This document shows, piece by piece, positions 1 through 64,000 of a stretch of DNA of 64,000 nt; positions within the stretch are counted from its first letter, which is position 1; each line of letters begins with the position of its first letter. Source of the DNA: Amoebidium appalachense (taxonomy: Eukaryota > Ichthyosporea). A program made the position numbers and the translations under genes. A model generated the notes under the pieces. That model was not told where the DNA came from and searched no databases. It was given only the letters and a program-made list of their open reading frames with translations. Location of the stretch: positions 14,198,001 through 14,262,000 of the forward strand of contig CAVNZM010000002.1 in NCBI GenBank assembly GCA_963693365.1, in the 5' to 3' direction.

Positions 1-44948
<44,948 letters not shown>

Positions 44949-44990
44949 GGTTCCTATTAGGGGAAAAAAGGGGGCGATGACTAAAACGGG
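44949..44990 (-). promoter_or_regulatory. Candidate 3' splice site five bases before the DMXL start codon
   Basis: On the coding strand the start ATG is preceded by a pyrimidine-rich stretch, then cccctaatag, then GAACC and ATG. This looks like the 3' end of a 5' UTR intron, so the true first exon and promoter may lie further right. No TATA-like box was singled out. Confidence 0.35.
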
Positions 44991-45038
44991 AGGGGGGGGG
45001 GGGGGGGGGGGGCTTCTCTAAGTCTTCCTTTTTTTTGT

Positions 45039-45073
<35 letters not shown>

Positions 45074-46244
45074 GTTCACAGGACAGCAGGTTTGATGTGC
45101 AAAGGGAGGGGAGAACGCCTGTAAAATAGGTGACTTGAAGAGAACTACTTAGTTTTTCGCATCCCTTTCAGACACCACAACAAATTGGTAAGTAAGATTT
45201 GGTGCCATGCCTTGGCTTTCTAATTATGATCACGTGATTGGAAGCATACAATGTATATTCATGGATGTTGGCGCACTCAGGGTCGGGCTACGTCGAATAA
45301 ACTAGACAGGCATTGAGTTTAAAATTCTTATGCTGAAGATCACTTTGTTAAAACAACGAATAAAGAGACTTGCATGGAGCATTGGTAGAGAGGGCAAGGG
45401 GAGGGGGAGGGAGGGACGGAGGGGGAGGGGGGGGAGGGGGGGAGGGGGGAGGGGGAGGGGGGAATACCTGCTCTCTGAGGCTCTCAGGCCTACTGCTCCA
45501 CCAAAAACATGTTCCCAACCCTCCGCTCTTCTCCGCCACACTTACTTCTAGGCCCACAATGCACCGACAGAAACACCCACCTATTCTTATCTCCTGCCGT
45601 TATGACTGCAATCTCTCTAAGTGCACAATGTCAAAGGTTAGAGCAAAGGGCTCTTCCGCACCTATACAATCCGTCCACTACAGTGACATGCCCTGTCCTC
45701 GCTATACAAAATTCGGCCGATGGATCGAATTAGCACTGTTTCAACTACAAGACACAACCCTGTCACTGCAATACACCTCGTGTGGAACAATTCGAGGCCT
45801 CAATCGGAATGACAAAACATGAATACTATATTTACCAAGTGTGTGTGACAAGGCGAAAAAAGTAAAACTTCTGAATTCGAAGAATTGGATGCCATAAGCG
45901 GCTCACTGACTTGACTCCCTAGAAGAGGGATTGCGCAAACACCCAGCGTTTGCCCACGATCACGCAGTTTGATGGGCACATGTGATCCATGAAGTTGGGA
46001 AAGCTTGTGCCCCTGCCGGTCTGCAAGCCAAGTTGCAGACCTAACTTAGCGCTGAAACACGAAGCTCGATGTATTACTGTGTGTCATGTGCGTCGTCAGG
46101 TTGGCACAGAGGGCTGTTATTACGACGTGCCAGGCTTTTTGTCCTGTTAACCTATCACTATATGAAGCCTCACGTGCAATCATGACTTCGAGCAAAATGA
46201 GTGATCACTGTCGTTGATAAACAGTACGTCCGCTCCCCCGCCCC

Positions 46245-46286
<42 letters not shown>

Positions 46287-46490
46287 AAAAAAAAAAAAAT
46301 TGAAACCATATTCTCTTCCCTTTCCCAAACCGCCTTCATAGGCCTACCTTCTTTCCCCCCCCCCCCCCCCCCCCCCTCTCCCTGTGCCTGGGCTTAAAAA
46401 AAAAAGAAGAAAAGAGACAAAGAAAAAGAACGGCCTATTATAAGCTCACTAAAGTATATTGGTGACTCCGCTCCTCCCCTTAAGCTTTCC
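44991..46490. other. Intergenic DNA with no recognised gene
   Basis: Two G runs (44991-45012, 45039-45071), a purine-rich tract (45390-45465) and about 1 kb of unique sequence (45470-46220) with no coding similarity I recognise. A C-plus-A run (46246-46299) and a second C run (46357-46375) follow. It probably includes the DMXL promoter and 5' UTR. Confidence 0.5.
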
Positions 46491-46620
46491 ATGCTTCAAC
46501 CCCGGCACGCAAGAAACTTGGTGGTTAGCCACTGTATGCGACAAAAAAGGAATACAGGACTGAAGAAAGGAAGAGTTGCCAGAACGGTTTCAGGGAAACG
46601 GTCGGGAATAAACTTGTTGC

Positions 46621-46721
<101 letters not shown>

Positions 46722-46849
46722 CTCCCCCTCCCCTCCCCCCCCCCCCCCCCTCTCTCTCTCTCTCTTTTTCTCTCCCCCACCCTCTCTCTCCCCCTCTCCC
46801 CTCCGCCCCTCTCTCTCCCTCTCCCGCCAATCCCAACCTCTCTCTTTCT

Positions 46850-47453
46850 CAATAGGCTATACCATGTCTTTGTACCCACGCGACCGGGTGCTCAAGCACA
46901 TGGACCAAGATTTCCAATCGTGGTACCACGCGGTTTCAAACATAAAATACTTGAAGCCTGCCATGATAGCGTACTTGGTGGCCACTTAAATTTCTTAAAC
47001 CTTCTTAAACCTATCAGATGTTGCATCATGCACAACCTGCCATGCCGGCCGCGATCCTTACCACGTATTGGCCTGTCACTCCACGCGGTAAATTTATGAA
47101 TAATCCCGTTCATCACGATCGGTTAAAACCCTCAGTTATCAACCGAGATGACCGCCCCCTTGGACGATGCTATCCTTCCCTTTCCACCTCTCCCACAACC
47201 ACAAGATCCCCCCGTACCTGGACAACACCCACTTGCAGAAGATCTCCCTGAGGTTGCAGAATTCGTGGTTCAGGCACCCCCCCCCCCACCCCCACCCCCA
47301 CCCCCTCCCTCCCGCACGCCCCCTCCCTCCGCCCCCCTCCCCCACAACCTCAACCTCACCCTGCCCCTCCAACACATCTTCCACAACCCCCTCCCCCTCC
47401 CCCCCCATGCCTCAAGCTATGCCTGCCCAGCCACCCACTCTACCCACTCTCCG

Positions 47454-47491
<38 letters not shown>

Positions 47492-47805
47492 CCTAGCCGT
47501 ACCTACGCAGGCCGCTCCCCCTCCACCCCCAACCCCACTACCCCCCCTTCCCCCCGCCTCCTCACCACATCCCTTACGTTCTCCCTCAAAATACATACCC
47601 GAACCCCCATATGCCCAACTTGGCACCCTACCCGCATATCCACGCCCCACTATCGTATACGTGGATCTCCCCCGGATGGGGATATGCACCTGACGGCCGA
47701 TTGTACTACTTGGCCGCTGATCATAACAGTCAACCCGCATGGTTTCCGGATGACCACATGATCGAAATTCGACGGAAAGATATGCAAATATGCACGGCAT
47801 ACTGA
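46850..47805 (+). pseudogene. Degenerate Gypsy-like LTR retrotransposon pol remnant
   Basis: The frame through 46855-47099 reads PIVVPRGFKHKILEACHDSV and LGGHLNF, the H2C2 zinc-binding head of Gypsy-type integrases. Another frame at 47075-47125 gives NNPVHHDRLKPSV, which resembles the end of Gypsy integrases (the VDRLKP motif). The catalytic core between them is deleted and frames shift, so this is a relic. A proline-rich frame with C runs follows (47270-47600), then SWISPGWGYAPDGRLYYLA near 47660, which I do not recognise. No LTRs were identified. Confidence 0.55.
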
Positions 47806-47898
47806 GAAGACAATAAAAACTTTTTTTTCTTTTGACTGGATTTATTCGACGGAAAGATATGACAAGTATGCACGGCATACTGAGAAGACAATAAAAAC
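47769..47898. repeat. About 50-base imperfect tandem duplication containing AATAAA
   Basis: The segment cgacggaaagatatg to acaataaaaactt occurs at 47769-47821 and again at 47847-47899, separated by a T-rich spacer. Each unit ends in AATAAA, a poly(A)-signal-like hexamer. It abuts the 3' end of LINE copy 1, so it may be a target-site or 3'-end duplication. Confidence 0.6.
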
Positions 47899-48844
47899 TT
47901 CACGAGTTATCCAGTAACAAGTGCATACTGAGATACCTGAACACTGTGTGAAAATCATATAAATACTCAATGTGACGACCAACAGAATTCAACAAAAAGT
48001 CTAAAGTGTTCACATTGCCAGCTAGTGTAGCAGATACCCGGAGGGAAAGAGGTAAAACGCGACATAAAAATTCACACCTATCAACATGCTTGCGATTAAA
48101 AAGGTCAGCACAAAAGTGGCACCAGCGGCGATGAAAACAAGAATTACAGCGCCACTGCACAACTTCCCAGGCAATATCAACATCAGAGCACCATACAGAC
48201 TTATCTACTAGGGTGGTATCCATACGTACAGCAGGAGAAATGTATCCTGCCAAAGCTCCCAAAAAGCGATAATGATCAGTACGGTGTTGCCTGAGGAACA
48301 TAACACATGCCGACTGAGTTTTACCTTTGATTTCCCTATCAGAACGAGAAAGAAGCTTATACTGCGTATGGTAATAACGCGAAAAGGCAGAAAAAACAGG
48401 AAGAGAAAAGAAAGAGGGAGTGAGATAGCGAGAGGAAGAATCAGGTGGAAAGAGGGTAGGCTGAGGACATTCAGAAGTAGCGTTGGTGAATCGGGGGGGA
48501 AGAGGGATGGAGGGAGGGGGGGGAAAGAAAGCATAAAGAGGGTGACCATCAGGTAGCCTAACTAAATGAAAACAAAAACGAAGAGACAATTCCTCCATAC
48601 GACAAACAGCAGACGACAATCCAAACATACTGATTAAGGGAGGCACAAACCGAGTACGAAACAAAGTGCGTAGCGCAGTACCCTGAAAATCGTCGAACTC
48701 GTTCAGCGCCATTGCCGCCTCGCGAGGTGGGGCGCAGGCCAATAGCGGAAGTCCATATTCGAAAGTCGGCCGTAAAAAAGTTTTATAGTAGAGAAGAAGG
48801 TTCGCAGGATGGATCACAGACTCCTGTTGAAACATATTTGACAC
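47892..48844 (-). mobile_element. Second LINE family, ORF2 C-terminal fragment, copy 1
   Basis: A 314-codon minus-strand frame (47900-48844) is homologous to the LINE copies at 38 and 51 kb: FLRPTFEYGLPLLA parallels FVFPACEYGLPLLA, and the end TLDFLLNSVGRHIEYL parallels ILDFILNTRNYDLF. Its Cys/His-rich tail reads RCNSCFHRRWCHFCADLF followed by a further Cys. The reverse-transcriptase active site is absent (5'-truncated). Its last 0.5 kb is repeated at 48916-49421. Confidence 0.8.
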
Positions 48845-48915
48845 GATGTGAAGCTTACCCTTCGCACGAGCGATCCGTGCTGTGAGGAGCTTGCGGAAAT
48901 CAATACCCCGTGCAG

Positions 48916-49433
48916 TAAAAACTTCACGAGTTATCCAATAACAACTTAGTGCATACTGAGATACCTGAACACTGTGTGAAAATCATATAAATACTCAATG
49001 TGACGACCAACAGAATTCAACAAAAAGTCTAAAGTGTTCACATTGCCAGCTAGTGTAGCAGATACCCGGAGGGAAAGAGGTAAAACGCGACATAAAAATT
49101 CACATCTATCAACATGCTTGCGATTAAAAAGGTCAGCACAAAAGTGGCACCAGCGGCGATGAAAACAAGAATTACAGCGCCACTGCACAACTTCCCAGGC
49201 AATATCAACATCAGAGCACCATACAGACTTATCTACTAGGGTGGTATCCATACGTACAGCAGGAGAAATGTATCCTGCCAAAGCTCCCAAAAAGCGATAA
49301 TGATCAGTACGGTGTTGCCTAAGAAACATAACACATGCCGACTGAGTTTTACCTTTGATTTCTCTATCAGAACGAGAAAGAAACTTATACTGCGTATGGT
49401 AATAACGCGAAAAGGCAGAAATATAAAGAGATC
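48916..49433 (-). mobile_element. Second LINE family, copy 2, shorter and 5'-truncated
   Basis: About 505 bases repeat 47892-48393 with a few substitutions and small indels. The coding frame 48946-49476 is open through the shared part (FSRYYHTQYKFLSRSDREIK onward) but upstream of the junction reads into a G run on the minus strand. The break point lies at the sequence cagaaat near 49420, typical of 5' truncation during target-primed reverse transcription. The two copies are in direct orientation about 1 kb apart. Confidence 0.78.
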
Positions 49434-50752
49434 CCCCCCCCCCCCCCCCCCCCCCCCCTTGATAACCAGTAGACACCCATTGACTACCGTCCCCAACCCT
49501 TAAAAAAAAAAAAAAAAAAAAATGAAAATCATATTTATTTATTATACACTCCTCTCTTTTCCAAGCGCCTTACCTCGCAAGGCCACCTCTTTCTGAGTTG
49601 CCTACTGCTCGAATCGCTAGGCCTTTCCCCTCATTTCTTGTCCCCCCCCCCCCCCCCCCCCGTATCTTTCCTTTCCTCCCCCCCCCCCCCCCCCCCCAAC
49701 CGCCGCCGCCTTCTAGGCCTACTTGCACGTGCACGAGGCGAGCACCATATCTTGCAAGGCCACCCCTGTACCAACCTGGCTACTCACTCGAGCTGCTCCC
49801 CTCACACAAACACACACACACACATACTCACACACACACACGCACAAACACACACACACACCCACGCACATACACACACTATATTTTGGAATGAAAAATT
49901 CATTTGCACATGTTGTATGCATGAATGCGTGCCTGTACATATTATATGCATAAAGGCTTTTTTAAATAACACTAAGTTACTTTTAGCACGTTCTTTAATA
50001 GCATTTTAGCTACTTGTGCTTTAGCCGCTAGCTAGAGCGTCATATTCATTTTTTCTTTCATATATAGCTAGCCCTAGCATAGGTCTCTGATTTAGCTTCA
50101 ATAGGCTTGCTTAAATAATAGCACATAGCCCTTAATTAATTAAGCTATCGCTACTACGGACCTCATAATATCTGCCACATGTCTGTATTCTAGTATGCCT
50201 GTACATAACTGCCACTTTCGGTGCTGCCTTATACCCTGGGTGCTGGTCACTCTGTTAGCCGCCTTTTTTTTTTCCCCTCCTGGTTTGAGCTCGGGACGAG
50301 CTCAACTCCCCCGGGGGAATGCCCGAGCGAGATCACGTGACCTCGCCCGCACTGGGGTGTAGGCAGCTCACGGCAGCCAGATTGGCCATCGCTCACAAGC
50401 ACAGGCCCAATACAGACTCTCGGCAGCTCTGTGTGAGTCCCGTCACCGTCCCTCACACTCCGTCCCTCACACTAAGTGCCTCGTTCCCAGGCTTTTCCCT
50501 CTTGTTCCTTAGTCCCAAGTACCACTAGCTTAGGCACTGCAGTATCAGGGTAGAGGCTGTTCCTATTGGCCCATGTGACACCCATAGAATAACCAATAGG
50601 AATCTGTACAAACCTTAGGCAAAAAAAAAAAAGGGTACTACTTAGTATAGCCAGCAAATACGTATGATAGTAAGTTATATGTCGCAAAATATGCTACTAT
50701 AATAATACATATTATATGATACTATAGCGACGAGTGGTGCAAGGCAAACCTT
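49434..50752. other. Intergenic DNA between LINE fragments, no recognised gene
   Basis: C and A runs (49434-49522), C runs (49641-49697), two imperfect copies of a segment containing CGCAAGGCCACC / TGCAAGGCCACC (49577 and 49752), a (CA)n tract (49805-49880) and AT-rich unique DNA. A GC-rich patch at 50280-50345 contains gagctcgggacgagctc and an E-box-like CACGTG. Confidence 0.5.
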
Positions 50753-51966
50753 ATGATCCTTAACATAGACAAATGTGGTGTTCTTGTACCTGATATAGCT
50801 AACAATTTACACACATTTACATTATCATCTAAACCTGTACCTATAGTTCCAGAATACAAATATCTTGGTGTTCCGGTTGATTCTGTTGGTGTTATGTTTC
50901 CCCATATGGTCGAAAAGAGGGTAGAGTTGGCTCGTAAGCGGTTAGCTTTCTTCTCGGCTAATATTTTTAAAGACACACCCCTCCATCCTTCTATTAGACT
51001 TACATTTATTCGCACTTTTGTCTTCCCGGCATGTGAATATGGTTTACCCCTTCTCGCCGCTTGGATCAAGAAAGAGAGAACTAGAGCGCTTAAACCCTTG
51101 GCAAATTTCCTTGAAGCAGAAGTTGCCTCCTTTCTATCTAACAACTGTTGTAAACCTGGGCCTGTAACGCTCTCGATATATGGTCTGGTCCCAATAGCTG
51201 CTAGAGTATCCTATCTCGCGCTGAAATTCAATAAGCACATAAGCCGCTTAAAGAAGTATTTGCCCTCCCACCCTCTCTTCTCTATCCGACCTGTCCCCTC
51301 CTCACCTCTCCCCTCTTTCCTCCCCTCTCTCTCCCCTTCTCCCCTGGGCACAAATACAAATAAACCCCGCAATAGTGTGTGTGTGACTTTGGACTGCCAC
51401 TTACTTATTAAACATGTACACAATCACAAGATAATCACGCAATATAACAAATGGAAAAAGATACCAAACGACACTAGACCCGATGAAAGCATACACCTTG
51501 AAAAACTAAGCCTTATGTCTCGTTTTATATATACTGACCGCCTCAACCATATTGCCAAATATGGCACTCGCAAGTGTATAACACCTAAATACATATTACC
51601 TTCCTGTAGAACTGGTCTTTCTCTAGCTGATGGTATTATTGATCAATTACCACGCTTTTACTGTACACGTGCTATACAGTGGAGATCTAATAAGTATAAG
51701 GTGGCATCATTTGCATGCCCAAACAACACACACACACACCAGTTTAACCGGTCATGTATCGCCAAATGTAGTTTGATAGACCACATAATACCGCAACACA
51801 CACACGTCACATTCACAACAGACACCCAGAAAGATAGCCTACCTGTAAATTACAACATCCTTGATTTTATACTAAACACGCGTAACTACGACCTGTTTAT
51901 TAGATGTATTGATTGGCTTGAGAAACACATCACTACAAAATTATAGCGCACGCGCACACACACACA

Positions 51967-52029
<63 letters not shown>

Positions 52030-52061
52030 CCAGCTGATACCGAGTGTCCCGAGGGGAGCCC

Positions 52062-52104
<43 letters not shown>

Positions 52105-52302
52105 GGGGAACCCCAACTAATTGATTTCTCCTTGTAGTCTTTATGGTGTCTCGTAGAGAAAGTAAACCCTGATATATAGTCACCACCCGACATCTATGTA
52201 CGTGATCATGATATACCGCTGAGGGGATATTCCGAGCAAAACCCCCCCCCCCATACCTGAGACTGGTTCTCTTTGCCTCGAGTAAACAGCGTAAACCCCC
52301 AT
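50753..52302 (+). mobile_element. LINE (non-LTR retrotransposon) 3' fragment, copy A, with open ORF2 C terminus
   Basis: A 397-codon frame (50753-51946) encodes the end of a non-LTR reverse transcriptase ORF: VPEYKYLGVPVD is the thumb-region motif shared by these enzymes, followed by FPACEYGLPLLAAWIKKERT and a Cys/His-rich tail (ACPNNTHTHQFNRSCIAKC). The catalytic FxDD box and everything upstream are missing, so the copy is 5'-truncated. The 3' UTR holds (CA)n (51954-52028), an A run (52067-52103) and the terminal motif CTCGAGTAAACAGCG before a short C run. The sequence from 50773 is shared almost base for base with copy B at 38017. Unlike copy B, the frame is intact. Confidence 0.85.
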
Positions 52303-52846
52303 ATTTATAAGCAAAAGCATGATGCCCATTTTAGGTCTTCGCGAGGCTCAGTCAGTCATCTCCGAGTGGCTCAGAGAGGGGCAAAAAGGACTATCGACCG
52401 TCGAGGTTGAAGGACAACGCTCATGATCATCGACACAAAACTTGAGATATATATATATTGTTTCATTGACAGTCTTTATAACGTCGCACAGCTTATACAA
52501 ACAAATATTTTGTATAAATAAGGGCTGATACTTTATTCTGCAACTCTGGTGTTCAATACTGTTGTTTATTAGTGACAGTTCACAGCATATTTTTTCCTTG
52601 CATTCCTCTGCTGAAAAAGCAACCGGCGCGCAAAAAGGCCGTTTCAAGTTGGTTCTGGGTCTGGTTCTGTCTGTGTCACCGTGGCAGTTGTCTATTCACT
52701 GTAACAACGTCTTCTTGTGTTTTGCAATTGCATTTGTCTCCTTTGTGACATCTTATTAGAATTCTCAGCTGCAGGTACCTTCTCATTCCCTTGTCTTAAA
52801 AACCCCACCCCTACCCTTCCCCCATCAACTCGTAGGCAATGGCGAG

Positions 52847-52877
<31 letters not shown>

Positions 52878-53210
52878 ACCGCCACCACCACCACTACCAC
52901 CCCCACCCCCTCCCACCTCCCTTCCTCTCTCCACCCCTCCCCCTACACCCTCCGCCCGCCCCTTCCCCCCACAGCTCCCTCCTCCCCCACGCTCTCTTCC
53001 CCCTTCATTTTTTGCCAACTTTGCTTTTTGATTTATAGCCAGGTGATGAGACCTCTTCTGTGAAAGAGGGAAAACGCTGTCATTGGGTCGTTTCTCCTTG
53101 CTGTTAAGTCTGCCTTGTTTCCTCCTATGCCTCTTCAGATCATCCGTGGGCTCATGCGTTGTCTTGTTGGGCTCATGTGTCGTCAGGTTGTCATGTGTCT
53201 AACAGAGACT
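52303..53210. other. Upstream region of the 4CL-like gene
   Basis: About 500 bases of unique sequence (52303-52830), then a C run (52848-52877) and a C-rich stretch to 53005. No coding exon was supported here; promoter and 5' UTR exons of the 4CL-like gene are expected but no core element was identified. Confidence 0.4.
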
Positions 53211-53246
53211 CTGTCTTTGCAGTCGGACTTGCAAGGTTGTAAGAGA

Positions 53247-53247
<1 letters not shown>
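53211..53247 (+). promoter_or_regulatory. Candidate 5' UTR 3' splice site before the 4CL-like start
   Basis: The pyrimidine tract ctgtctttgcag (53211-53222) precedes a 24-base stretch and tandem ATG ATG at 53247. It suggests a 5' UTR intron and favours 53247 as the start. This is inference from sequence only. Confidence 0.4.

Positions 53248-64000
<10,753 letters not shown>

Noticed and set aside
45160-45220. Plus-strand mini-exon look-alike (ctttcag, 16 bases, gtaagtaag)
   Set aside because: Splice-like motifs only; no coding or transcript evidence and no neighbour on the plus strand to join.
45509-45822. Plus-strand frame of about 74-150 codons in intergenic DNA
   Set aside because: No recognised domain, no splice context, and it begins in a purine-rich repeat; treated as chance.

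Overview
This is a repeat-saturated, intron-rich eukaryotic nuclear sequence. It carries parts of two protein genes that diverge from about 45-53 kb. All introns read by eye are GT-AG apart from one doubtful GC-AG case, exons average about 100 bases, and introns and intergenic DNA are packed with mono- and dinucleotide tracts, tRNA-derived SINE copies, MITEs and broken LINE and LTR retroelements. The larger protein resembles animal DmX-like/rabconnectin-3-alpha closely enough (for example FVYLSHPRAVTGFSW near its N terminus) to suggest a holozoan, either an invertebrate animal or a unicellular relative. The species cannot be named from this window.

Minus strand, 44948 down to the left edge: one DMXL gene. 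Fifty-nine exons can be placed with continuous reading phase, giving 2114 codons, and a sixtieth is possible. They run from the initiator methionine through two WD40 propeller regions and the RAVE/Rav1 C-terminal helical region. The family's last WD40 block should lie left of base 1. Several exons are too short or too G-rich on the plus strand to stand out as long ORFs and were found by following splice phase and family motifs.

Plus strand, 53247 to the right edge: a 4-coumarate:CoA ligase-like acyl-CoA synthetase. Fourteen exons give about 548 codons; the final PKSxxGK segment lies outside. Its first exon encodes a short basic, amphipathic leader that looks mitochondrial.

Between the two 5' ends is about 8.3 kb of intergenic DNA: a degenerate Gypsy-like pol remnant (46.86-47.8 kb), two overlapping-family minus-strand LINE fragments (47.9-48.84 and 48.9-49.4 kb), and a plus-strand LINE 3' fragment (50.75-52.3 kb). 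A near-identical copy of the last fragment sits 12.756 kb away inside a DMXL intron (38.0-39.5 kb).

The most unusual feature is the structure of the introns. On the coding strand of both genes the 5' splice site is often followed within 20 bases by a long C run, frequently continuing into an A run, while several 3' splice sites are preceded directly by (CA)n. A SINE family with tRNA A- and B-box-like motifs ends in the same C or C-plus-A tail. Nearly every copy found lies in the coding orientation of its host gene, in one case supplying the whole pyrimidine tract of a 3' splice site. All exon calls are by-eye readings checked by phase; no alignment was run, and homopolymer lengths may be imperfect in the assembly.
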